Assembly: GCA_003255025.1 (NCBI GenBank)
Contig: QANY01013423.1
Coordinates: 9,124 to 73,123, forward strand
Reading direction: 5' to 3'
Length of the DNA: 64,000 nucleotides
Origin: Datisca glomerata
Lineage: Eukaryota; Streptophyta; Magnoliopsida; Cucurbitales; Datiscaceae
Part shown: positions 13,291 through 23,935 of the stretch, in pieces
Layout: each line of letters opens with the position of its first letter
Numbering within the stretch: the first letter of the stretch is position 1
Made by a program: the position numbers and the translations under genes
Notes under the pieces: generated by a model
Databases searched by the model: none
The model's input: only the letters and a program-made list of their open reading frames with translations
What the model was told of the DNA's origin: nothing

Positions 13291-13358
13291 TTATATATAG
13301 AATGTATATTATATATAATATGTGTGTACATATTATATATATATATGTCTATATATGT
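13291..13358. repeat. TA-rich tract at left edge of pararetrovirus locus
   Basis: This low-complexity tract is mostly TA dinucleotides and ends about 15 bases before the first recognisable viral leader sequence. A shorter ATATATATATA run lies at the other edge near 23844-23855. Such repeats are known preferred sites for endogenous caulimovirids. Confidence 0.8.
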
Positions 13359-13451
13359 TAACAAATAATTTTCTACGCACTTTTTGATATCAAAGCCAAA
13401 CCTATTGAAGATAATACCCCCTCTTTAAATTACTGTTGATTCCGTGCATTT

Positions 13452-13463
13452 TGGTATCAAAGT
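13452..13463 (+). other. Pararetroviral minus-strand primer binding site
   Basis: TGGTATCAAAGT closely resembles the usual initiator-methionine-tRNA complement of plant pararetroviruses and differs at two positions. Inverted versions occur in the minus-oriented leader pieces near 21035 and 23812. Confidence 0.75.
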
Positions 13464-13891
13464 CAAATCTGGTGGGGATAATATTCTTCATTTACTATTT
13501 CTACTTTAATTTCTGCATAATTAAACTGTCAGCCGCATATTATGATTGGTTATTGATATTATTGTTTGCTCATTTGCTTATATGAATAATTACTTTTGCA
13601 TAATCTTACTCTCCGCCCAAGTAACTGGTTATTCTTATAATTGATTATTTCTCTGTATTATTTGCTTACCTAATCTGTTTATCAGAGGCTGACGTACCAA
13701 CTTCTATTTGATTAGTTTCAGGGATCTAGGTAAGACCTCTTAAATACGTAAATCCCGAAGGTATGGTGGTTGTAGAGGCGAAAGGGAGAAGAGTGAAGGC
13801 TAATAGGAGGTTGTAGAAGTCACCACAAGGTTAGTAACAAAAAATACAGTATGAAATTCTCAATAATAATAAAAAATTATTTAGTTGAGCG

Positions 13892-14795
13892 ATGAATAGA
13901 TTATTTAGGAGTAATTCTTCTAGTAGTAATAGGTCAATAATAACCTCAATACCCGACATAATAAATGCTGAACATATTGAATTAACAGGTGATCAAATAG
14001 ATCATAGGGTATGAAATATACCTAAAATTCTCAATAAAAATATTTATAAATCAACATGGTCTATTGCTTCCTTCAAGTTTCAGCATCATATAAAAATAAT
14101 TGAAAAAATATATGCTATTGGGAAAGAGCATGAAACATGTCAATTACTTTCTTTTGATGCAATAAAGTATCATATTCAAAATGGATATAATTTCCTTCAT
14201 TTTGGTTTAGTCCAGATTGGAGTTAAACCACTCACAAGAATAGGTCTAAATACTTCTGTCTTATTAGCCTTGCGAGAAGATTTACAAATTTTAATGATAG
14301 TTCTTAGGATTAATTGAATCATCACTCTGCAATGATCCAATTCATTTTGATTGTTTTCCATATCTGTCTGTTAGTTTATCAGATCACCATATTTTAAAAT
14401 CTTTAACTTTGAATATTAAAACTAGTGGTTATTAAGTCCTATAAGGCGCTCAACCCCTAACTTTAATCTTTAGAATTCATGACAAAATAACCAAAACAAA
14501 TATGAATTTTTAAGCCATCAATAGGAGTCTAAAGAATCAAACCCTATTTATACAATATAGTCAAAGTAATGTCAATATTATAGTGCCTAAAACAATTAGG
14601 TGGTTTGATATTAATTTACCTATAAATTGGTTTTTAACCAGTGAAAGTCAACATACTCAAATCCAAAGACCATTTGAAAATATAGATTACATCCAGCAGT
14701 ACATGGATGGTACTGTAAAAATTAACTTTCAATCATCTCTAGTCCACAAATTAGAGAGTATAGCCAGTCTAGTACCCCTAGAAATTCATTTCTGA
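13892..14795 (+). pseudogene. Viral movement protein region, broken
   Basis: The reading starts near the ATG at 13892 and includes the recognisable movement-protein block HFGLVQIGVKPL around 14203-14235. A 1-bp deletion near 14299 relative to the minus-strand copy shifts the frame, and further stops follow. The region 14583-14795 is still open in one frame (70 codons). In an intact virus this protein forms plasmodesmal tubules for cell-to-cell movement. It is non-functional here. Confidence 0.75.
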
Positions 14796-14819
14796 ATCAT
14801 CCATTAGTAATGATAAAAG

Positions 14820-17060
14820 TCTTGGGATTCAACATTTAGAATAAGAATTAAAAAATTTACAAATTAAAAATTTAAGACTTAAAGGCATAGCCACAAGTTC
14901 TCAAGTTAGTCAGTCAGTTTTTGATAATAAGTATGATCAATCTAATGAAGTTGAAGCATCCACTAGATCAGATTTTCAAGGAAGCCTTCATTCTGTCAAT
15001 CCTCAACTCTTAGTTCTGAATATAGGAACTTTGAGTCAAGAATATAAACCAGATTGGGAAAGTCTAGCCGAACATAATAATGACCTAGTCAATCTAGAAA
15101 AACGTAATAGGTTCAGAGATTCATATGATATGGATCAAAGAAAAGTCGTACTTGCTGAATGAAAGGCATTCATGTAGGAATTTAAAATTGATACATTTTC
15201 CTTGATTATGTTAAAGATATTTATGAGAAAAATATCAAAGTAATTTTAAAGTATAAATGGGTTAAGGAAGACTCTAGTGTAGTATCTACTAGTCATCCTC
15301 CTCCTGAAAAAATTATGATTAATCATAAAAATTCTTTAATCTCTACTTCTCCTTTCAAAGTTGCAAAGGAAAAAGAACCAAATAAAAAAATAATTGAACA
15401 ACTCCACTATATTAACCAGAGTCTAATTACAATAGGTAAATAATTAGACAAAATTGAGACTAAAGTTGATGTTCTTAATGAACCAAAACCTAATGAAACT
15501 ATAAAAAAAACCCTTAATAAATCTTTCTATTAAAATCACTTTAAAAATCGGCCCAGTTAATAAAATGATTCAGGAACTAAAGAATAAATCTATGAGTCAT
15601 CTTCCTCTGTTAAGGTAGTTAACCAATACAGTAGTTCAAAATCTAAGTCTAAAAAAATTGGTGAAATATTTCAAGAATTGAAAGTAACTAACCAAGACAA
15701 TAATTCAGATTCAGATGACCATAGGTCAGAATCAACCTATGAATCATTTACAATAAGTGAATTTTCAAATATTAACAATATTGAAAAAATATTTAAGAAT
15801 TTAGAAATTAATAAATTAGAAAGAAAATGAGATAAGAAACCCATGCCTCCTGATATTCAAATTACTGAATTATCTCTTGTTAATCAATTTTATGTTTCTA
15901 CAGAAAAATTATATGAATGGAATACTAATGGTCTTTCTGAACAGGAAGTCTTCAATAAATTACAACACATGGCAATGGTAGCTAACAACTACATTACCTC
16001 TCATAATTTACTTCATGAAAAAATAATAAATCTTCTAGTCACAGGATACACATGAATGCTCGATTCCTAGTGGGAAAAACATCTCACAGAAGAATCTAAA
16101 ATTGTCATTCTTTCAACAGTAAAGATTGATGCTAAAGGAAACCCAATTATTGAAGAAAATCAGGAAACAATACCTGATGGAATAAATACACTCATTTACA
16201 CAATAATTGAACATTTTATTGGTATGTCAAGTAATATTACTTTGTGTATTCATGATCAATTAACAAATCTTAGGTGTCAAACCTTAAGTGATTTTAATTG
16301 GTATAAGAATATATTCTTATCCAGAGTTATGTTAAGGGATGATAGTAATCAACTCTTTCAGAAAGAAAATTTATTAATGGATTACCCGATTTATTTGTAA
16401 ATAAAATAAGGACAGTCCTTAGTAATGACCTAGAAAATATAGACTATGATAGTCTAACCTATGGAACAATAATTACTTTAATATAAAAAGAAGGATTAAA
16501 AATGTGTGTTGACATGAAAATCAACAAACAAATTAAAAATGAAAGCAAAATTGTTAAATATGAGTTGAGTAATTTTTGTGAGCAATATGGTTTACCCTCT
16601 ATTGCCCCTTCTAAATAAAAGATAAAATTCTCACTTAAGCCCTAGAAGGTCTCACAAGCGCTATAAGAAATATGACCACAAACATAAGAATAAAAGTTTT
16701 GATCAAAACTTTTCTAAGAATAAAAATTTTGATAAACATTTCTCTAAGAATAAAAATTATTCCAGAAAAAAGTTTAATAAAAAATTTGATAAAAGTAATA
16801 TTACATGTTTTAAATGTAGTCAGAAATGTCACCTTTCAAATACTTGTCAAGTTAAGAATAAAATTAAACAATTGAAAATTTCTGAAGAAGATAAACAAGA
16901 ATTATTTAGAATCTTAGAAATAATAGATTATTATGAAAATGATAATGAAGATTTAAGAGAATATGAAACTCTCAAATCCTCTAAAACTGAATCTCAAGTT
17001 TTGACAGTGATACTCCTAACATCACTATGGAGTGTAGGGATAGTTGTTGTCCAAAAATTA
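14820..17060 (+). pseudogene. Viral linker and coat protein region with zinc knuckle, broken
   Basis: This is a long Asn/Lys/Ser-rich decayed frame. A basic Lys-rich stretch at about 16660-16800 precedes a CCHC knuckle at 16806-16847 (spacing C-x2-C-x4-H-x4-C). That order is the nucleic-acid-binding end of caulimovirid coat proteins. Open pieces remain at 15843-16055, 16672-16875 and 16872-17069, in different frames. An acidic segment follows the knuckle. The upstream part (14.8-15.8 kb) cannot be assigned to a domain with confidence. Confidence 0.7.
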
Positions 17061-17499
17061 ATATCTTAAATAAAAATAAAGAACAAAAAACCTTCTTGTT
17101 AGATTTAATTTATAAAATAAAAAATTCAGAACTAAAACAAGAATACCTTGAAAGACTTAAAAATATATTTTAAAAAAAATAAAATGTTAAATCTAATAAT
17201 AATAATAATACTGCAAGTCTTTCATAAACCTTTCAAAAATTTAATAAGGTAAAAGGGGAAGAAAAGGAAGTTATTACAGGAACTTCAAAAGGAAATTAAA
17301 AATATTAAAATAGAAATAAAAAAAATTAACAAATTCTTACAAAGAAATAAAGGAAGAATTAAACCTTTTAAAATTAGAAAATCTAATTAATAAACAAGAA
17401 TTAAGTGAACCTATTAAATTACTAATTTCTGATAATGAGGTTGAAGAATATATTAACTGTCAAGATGATGAAATTTCATCCAAACCACATCAAAATCAA

Positions 17500-17890
17500 G
17501 AAATGACACACAATGGTCAGAATAATTATTCAAAACTTTGATTTCACAACAATAACTTGTGTAGATTCAGAAGCATATTTGAATTATAAGCAAGTAGGAC
17601 TAGTTCCAACCAAGTACTTTAAAAAGATAAAATAATATTTATTTTCTGCTAATGGTACTCGTATGCATGTCAATTATGAAATACCCACAGTCCATATTTG
17701 CCAAAATAATGTATGTTTCAAAACATCATTTATCTTAATAAAAAATATGACTGATAAAATTATCTTAGGTTTATCATTCACTACTCTGTTATATCCATTT
17801 TCAAGAGAGTATGATGGAATAATTACATATGTCATGAATAAACCTATAAAATTTAAATTTCTTTCTTTCCTCATAATAAAAAATTAAAAA
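17500..17890 (+). pseudogene. Viral aspartic protease region, broken
   Basis: A retropepsin-like segment is visible, with VPTKYF downstream of the active-site position and KIILGLSF near 17755-17780 as the flap/ILG motif. The catalytic triplet at 17564-17572 reads Asp-Ser-Glu instead of Asp-Ser/Thr-Gly. Together with a stop between it and the open part (17663-17887), this means no active protease. Confidence 0.65.
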
Positions 17891-17939
17891 CTCTAAAAGA
17901 AAAATCTATTTCTGATTTAATAAATCGCATTCTTGCAAA

Positions 17940-18430
17940 TAAAAACAATTGTGCTTTTTATAAGATGAATTAAAACTCATTATGAGCGGAATGTAATGCC
18001 TTTTGGTCTAAAAAAATGCTCCTAGTGAATTTCAAAATATAATGAATAAAATCTTTAACCAATTTACTGATTTCTCAATTGTTTACATTGATAACGTACT
18101 CATTTTCACTAAAACAATAGAACATTAGTGGAGACATCTTGAATCATTTGTTAGGATAATAAAAAAAATGGTTTAGTTATCTCTGCAGGAAAAATTAAAT
18201 TATTTCAATCTAAGGTTAGATTCTTAGGATTTGAAATACACCATTCTACAATTAAAGTAATTGATAGAGTAATACAGTTTGCTGACAAATTCTCCAATGA
18301 AATCCTAGATAAAACACAGTTGTAAAGTTTATAGGATCTCTAAATTACATATCTGACTTTTACGATAAAATGAGAAGTGACTGCAAGCCTCTATTTGACA
18401 GGCTTAAAAAGAATCCTCCTCCATGGACAG
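17940..18430 (+). pseudogene. Viral reverse transcriptase, catalytically dead
   Basis: RT blocks are readable across frames: MPFGLK near 17996-18015, the catalytic loop at 18084-18095, FLGFEIH near 18221-18241, then the thumb region to about 18400. The loop reads Tyr-Ile-Asp-Asn, so the second metal-binding aspartate is lost. Several single-base frameshifts separate the blocks. The domain lies between the protease and RNase H regions, as in the virus family. Confidence 0.8.
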
Positions 18431-18459
18431 CTATCCATAGTAATTTAATCAAAAGAAAT

Positions 18460-18910
18460 TAAGACCCATGTTAAGACACTTACTTGTCTTGGCATTTCTA
18501 CTAATCATTCTTTTAAAATTGTCCAAACTGATACCTCTGAAATTGAATATGGAGGTATCTTGTTACAAAAAATTTCCCCATAAGCACTTGAACAAATTGT
18601 CAAGTTTACATCTGGAACACGGTCTCAATCACAAGCTAATTACAATACAATTAAAAAGGAAATCTTATATGCCCATCTTATGTATACAAAAATTCCAAGA
18701 TGATTTACTAAATCAAACAATTCTTTTAAAAATTGATTGTAAATTAGCAAAATATGTTTTGAAAAAAAATGTTAAGAATATTGCTTCAAAACAAATCTTT
18801 GCTAGATGGCATCCTATACTCAGTATTTTTTTATTTTTTTATTGAATTCATTAAAGTTATTAATAACTCAGTACCTGGTTTCTTAACTCGTGAATTCTTG
18901 TAGGGGCAAC
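18460..18910 (+). pseudogene. Viral RNase H region, broken
   Basis: The RNase H signature QTDTSEIEYGGIL at about 18528-18566 carries the first catalytic aspartate. The region then continues with stops to the polyprotein end (VPGFLTREFL, about 18871-18900), where a TAG follows. A 125-codon open frame at 18468-18845 is an out-of-frame shadow of this domain. Confidence 0.7.
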
Positions 18911-18947
18911 AACAAGATGGGGTCTAGGCCCAAGCCTCGGGGAAAAT

Positions 18948-20226
18948 GACGAAAGGAGAATCATTCACTCAACAATTGGCCCTTAGAGCCCAAATCAAAT
19001 AGGAGTATTCTGCTCCAAGAAATACTCAATTAACAATTCCCGGGTCTACCAGGCCTAATTACCAATCTGTTTTGGTCAATCAATTTGATCCATTTGCAGT
19101 CTCTAAACCATTTAACCCACAATTGGTCATCAACCAACCATTCACCAATTATAGAAAGTCTTCTCTTTATCATAGGAAGACCCCCAGTAAAAATCTCTTT
19201 TACATTGAACACTCATTCGCCCATTTTAAAAATTCAATTGAAATAGCGAATGCTCATTTTCTTCCTGATTCCCATTTCGTTCCTGGACACAAAGACAAAA
19301 CCGTCAGTTTCTACAGAGATATTCTCCTAAAAAACAAAACCAATAAATATCAAACCCATAAATAGTGCACAAGGAAAAATCATCTATTATTCCTTCTACA
19401 TTCTCATAATAATAACCTTGAAGGAATGGAAAATTCATCCCTTAGAGTTAAAACCCATTTTAAATAAAAAATAATATAATTATTTTGACTATATTGATGT
19501 CTGACAAATAAATTTCTTGCATCAAAATAGTGAATTTTCTCATTCTTGATTTTTGAATTTTGACAAAAATTTCAAAGTCAATTTACCAAAATGGTTTTTA
19601 AGATAGCGGACAATCCATGACCTTGTATTTAAAACTATTTAAACTCTCAATAGTTGAGGCCTCTTTTCCCCTAAAAAATTTGCTTTGTAAATGAATATAA
19701 AATTTCATGGATTTTGAAGCGGCAATACGCCATTGAAGGGGAAATCCTCACCAGACAATACTGCGTAAAATGGTGGGACAAATTCAGTACATTAAAAATA
19801 TTCACCTCCAGTTAAAGTCTCTCAAACCTCCAATGGGCTCCTTAAAATTAAGGAACCAGATAACCAAGCTCCCACAAATTAACCAATTATCAAATTCTTC
19901 TCAAGATTCAAAGCCTACTTCAAACCTCCTTCAAAAGGCAAAATCAAAAGAAAAACATGAGTTAATACGAAAAAATGCTCATTTTTCTTGGAAACAATAC
20001 AGGCTTTGACTCTGAATACTCAGTAGAGTCAAATCGCCTAATAAAGAATAAAAAGAGTCAATCATCTAAATCTCCCTCTCAGCAATTGAAGGGAAAATCT
20101 CATGTTTGTACTCTTTCCCAATGAGCCCATAATCCCTTCCAGGATTCACAAGACCATTTTGATGATGTAAACCTCAATGAAGATGAATGGGAAGAACTAA
20201 ATGAACCCTTGGCAAAATGTCAATAA
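18948..20226 (+). pseudogene. Viral second ORF of unknown function, broken
   Basis: A second decayed coding region begins near the ATG at 18948, just after the RNase H end, and continues with stops to about 20226. The longest open pieces are 19072-19365 (97 codons, with NQFDPFAV and FYRDILL) and 19770-20009. I recognise no domain. Florendoviruses carry an uncharacterised ORF in this place, which supports the placement but gives no function. It could alternatively be a diverged inclusion-body or transactivator protein. Confidence 0.55.
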
Positions 20227-20580
20227 AATAATTTTGAAGGTATCATGATAACACCAACGCACAATGCAATGATCATCATACTCTTAAAAAACAAGCAAAG
20301 AACAATGACCTCTAGTCCAGGATAACAATTATCAAGGACAAGTAACAATCACTCCAACAACAGTCTTAACAAATCATGACAGCCACAAAGGATTTCAATT
20401 TTCAAGATTCTTTGTAATTTGTCGTTTTGCAATCATTGTACTAGTTGTCAAATAATTAGGTGACTATTTACTACGCTTAGTCAAAAGTAGACAAAAGTAT
20501 GCATGTAAAATATTTTTACTTTTGTAGAATAGAATAGTTCAGGTAAGTGATGGGTTTCCGGTGAACTCCATTTTCCTTGA

Positions 20581-20792
20581 CTATAAATAGGTAGTCATCT
20601 CCTATTTGTTTCTCAGAACTCGTTTCACAACTCTTACTATTTGAGAGCTAAAACTTGTTTTGTGAAACAAAACTTTATTCTTCTTCTCCTCTTTTGTAAA
20701 TCTTTTTTTTTTCTTCAACATAAATTAGTGAGCGGGAGCACTAATTTATCGTTGTCAATAAACTCTGTTAGTGTAAGTTTTTAATCTTACAC
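20581..20792 (+). promoter_or_regulatory. Pararetroviral promoter, leader hairpins and poly(A) signal
   Basis: CTATAAATAG at 20581-20590 is a strong TATA box of 35S type. Downstream are three hairpins: GTTTTGT/ACAAAAC at 20657-20673, a perfect 11-bp stem at 20720-20730/20739-20749 with an 8-nt loop, and GTGTAAG/CTTACAC at 20771-20792. AATAAA is at 20757-20762, between the last two. This is the usual caulimovirid arrangement, in which one transcript start lies upstream of a poly(A) signal that is read through on the first pass. Confidence 0.7.
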
Positions 20793-20904
20793 CTCAATAC
20801 AATTTTTGTAATTACTGTTTATTACTACAGTTTTTACTGTTTATCTTATTGCATTTTAATACCGTCTTTAAATTATTGTTGATTCCGCAGCTTTTTGAAT
20901 CAAC

Positions 20905-23855
20905 AGTTAATTATGCAGAAATTGAGGTAGAAACAGTAAATGAACAGTATTGTCAAAGCCAAACAATTTAATTATGCAGAAATTGAAGTAGAAATAGTAA
21001 ATGAACAGTATTATCCCCGCCAGTTTGGCTTTGATACCAAAAGGCGTGGAATCAACAGTAATTTTTTTATATTTGTGGTAATTTTTCCTATAAGGTTTGT
21101 GAGACCTTCTGGGGCTTAAGTGAGAATTTTTCTTATTTTTCTAAGAAAAGGCAATAGAGGGTAAATGAGTGTATTTATTCCATCAGGTATTGTTTCCTGA
21201 TTTTCTTCAATAATTGAGCTTCATTCAGCATCAATCTTTAGTACTCAAAGAATGGTAGCTTTGGATTCTTTTCTGATATATTTTTCCCACAAGGAATGGA
21301 ACATTCCTGTGAATCCTGTGACTAGGAGATTTGTACTTCTTCATGAGGTAAATTGTGATAGGTAATGTAGTTGTTAGCTACCATTGTCATGTGTTGTAAT
21401 TTATTAAGGACTTCCTATTCAGAAAGACTATCAGTATTCCATTCATATAATTTTTCTACAAAAATAAAAAATTGATTAACAAGAGATGATTCAGTAATTT
21501 GAATATCATGAGGCATGGGTTTCTTATGCCATTTTCTTTCTAACTTATTAATTTCTAAATTCTTAAATGTTTTTTCAATCTTGTTAATATTTAAAAATTC
21601 ACTTATTGTAGATTATTCATAGGTTGATTCTGACCTATGGCTATCTGAATCTGAATTATCATTTTGGTTAATTATTTTCAATTCTTTAAATATTTCACCA
21701 AGTTTTTCAGACTTAGATTTTGAACTACTGTCTTGGTTAACTACCTTAACGGAGGAAGATGACTCAGTAGATTTATTCTTTAGTTCCTGAATCATTTTAT
21801 CAATCTTTTTATTTAACTAGGACAATTTTTAAAGTGATTTTATCTGAAAGATTTATCAAGGGTTTTTCTTTCAAAGTTTCATTAGGTTTTGGTCCATTAA
21901 GAACATCAACATTAGTCTCAATTTCATCTAATTATTTTCCTATTATAATTAGACTATGATTAATATAGTTGAGTTGTTCAATTACTTTTCTGTTTGGTTT
22001 TTATTCCTTTGCAATTTTGAAAGAAGAAGCAGTGATTAAAGAATTTTTATGATTACTCATAATTTTTTTAGGAGGAGGATGACTAGTAGATACTATACTA
22101 GAGTCTTCTTTAACCCATTTATACTTTGAAATTACTTTGATATTTTTCTCATAAATATCTTCGACATAATCAAGGAAAAATGTATCAATTCTAAATTCCT
22201 ACATGAATGCCTTCCATTCAGCAAGTATGACTTTTCTTTGATCTATATCATATGAATCTCTAAGAGTTGAGGATTGATAGAATGAAGGCTTCCTTGGAAA
22301 TATTATCCAGTGGGTGCTTCAACTTCATCAGATTGATCATACTTATTATCAAAAACTGGCTGACTAACTTGAGAACTTGTGGCTATGTCTTTAAGCCTTA
22401 AATTTTTAGTTTCTTTAATTCTTGTTTAAATATTGAATCCTAAGATTTTCATCATTACTAATGGATGATTCGGAAAATAAATTTCTAGGGGTACTAGACT
22501 GGCTATACTCCATAATTTATGGAGTAGAAGATAATTGAAAGTTAATTTTTACAATCTCATCCATGCACTGTTGGATGTAATCTACATCTTCAATTGGTCT
22601 TGAGATTTGAATAGGTTGACTTTCATTGGTTACAATCCAATTTCCAGGTAAATTAATATCAGACTACCTAATTATTTTAGGCACTCTAATATTGGCATTA
22701 CTTTGACTAGATTGCATCAATATGATTTGATTCTTTGGACTCCTATTGATGGCTTGAAAATTCGTATTTGTTTTGGTTACTTTGTAATGAATTCTAAAGA
22801 TTAAAGTTAGGGGTTGGGTGCCTTCTAGGACTTGATAACCACTAGTTTTAATATTCAAAGTTAAAGATTTTAAAATATGGGGATCTGCTAAACTAACAGA
22901 CAGATCTGAAAAATAATCCAAATGAATTAGACCTTGCAGAGTGAGGATTCAATTAATCCTAAGACACTATCATTAAAAATTGTAAATCTTGCATCTCGTA
23001 AGGCTAATGAGACAGAGGTATTCATGCCTCTTCTTGTGAGTGGTTTAACTCCAATCTAGACTAAACCAAAATGAAAGAAATTATATCATTCTTGAATATG
23101 ATGCTTTATTGTATTAGAGGAAAGTAATTGACATGTTTCATGCTCTTTCCCTAGCATATATTTTTTTAATTATTTTTACATGATGTTGAGGCTTGAAGGA
23201 AGAAAACAGACCATGTTGATTTATAAATATTTTTATTGTGGAGTTTAGGTATATTTCATACCCTATGATCTACTTGATCATCTGCTAATTCAATATGTCT
23301 ATCATTTATTATGTCAGGTATTGAGGTTATTCTTGACATATTACTACAAGAAGAATTACTCATAAATAATCTACGCATTGCTCAACTAACTAAATTATTC
23401 TTATTATTGAGAATTTCGAACTGCATTTTTTGTTACTAACCTCTTGGTGATTTCTACAACCTCCTATTAGCCTTCACTCTTCTCCCTTTCACCTCTACAA
23501 CCACCATACCCTCAGGATTTACGTATCTAAGAGGTCTTACCTAGGTCCCCGAAGCTAACCAAATAAAAGTTGGTCCGTCAGCCTCTGATAAATAGATTCA
23601 CAGATTAGGTAAGCAAATAATACAGAGAAATAATCAATTATAAGAATAACCATCCACTTGGGCGGAGAGTAAGATTATGAAAAATTAATTATTCATTTAA
23701 ACAAATAAACAAACAATTATATTGATAACCAGCCATAATAGGCGACAAATAATTTAATTATGCAGAAATTGAAGTACAAGTAAATGAACAATATCATCCC
23801 CACCAGGTTTGGCTAAGATACCAAAACGTGCAGAATTAACAATGATATATATATA
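20905..23855 (-). mobile_element. Second, inverted and rearranged pararetrovirus copy
   Basis: Read on the minus strand, leader and primer site (23855-23740), movement protein (about 23390-22480), linker and the start of the coat protein region match 13.42-16.70 kb of the plus copy down to about 21065. Fused leader pieces follow (21060-20966 and 20965-20905). Relative to the plus copy it lacks about 394 bp (equivalent to 16200-16594), with the short microhomology TTTAC at the join. The longest open piece is 22664-22921 (85 codons of the movement protein). The rest of the genome (protease to ORF2) is missing. The copy is non-functional. Confidence 0.85.
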
Positions 23856-23858
23856 CAA

Positions 23859-23935
23859 GGGAGGGAGGGAGATAGGGAGAGGAGGGAGATAAGGGAGGGT
23901 GATATTTTAGGAGAGAGAGTAAGATATATATAGAG
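23859..23935. repeat. GA/G-run simple repeat
   Basis: This purine-rich tract has repeated GGGAGGGAGGGA-type runs and lies immediately right of the viral locus. The G-runs could in principle form a quadruplex; no function is shown. Confidence 0.7.

Larger units (their letters stand above)
13371..20890 (+). mobile_element. Endogenous pararetrovirus (Caulimoviridae, possibly florendovirus-like), genome-length plus-strand copy
   Basis: A met-tRNA-type primer site, TGGTATCAAAGT, is at 13452-13463, and the same leader sequence returns at about 20865-20887. The unit is therefore about 7.45 kb, the size of a complete caulimovirid genome. In order it carries movement protein, coat protein with a CCHC knuckle, aspartic protease, reverse transcriptase, RNase H, a second ORF, then promoter and leader. 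Every coding region is broken by stops and frameshifts. There are no LTRs and no integrase. The gene order, single long polyprotein and downstream second ORF suggest Florendovirus or a close genus; this is inferred without alignment. A short extra leader fragment (13371-13412) precedes the unit, showing that the insertion is rearranged. Confidence 0.88.

Noticed and set aside
18468..18845. 125-codon ORF within the viral locus
   Set aside because: It is out of frame with the RNase H domain read from the same DNA, so it is a shadow created by decay.
13371..23855. Reading the viral inverted repeat as a foldback DNA transposon
   Set aside because: The arms are pararetroviral coding and leader sequence with a primer site, and there are no transposon ends or target duplication.
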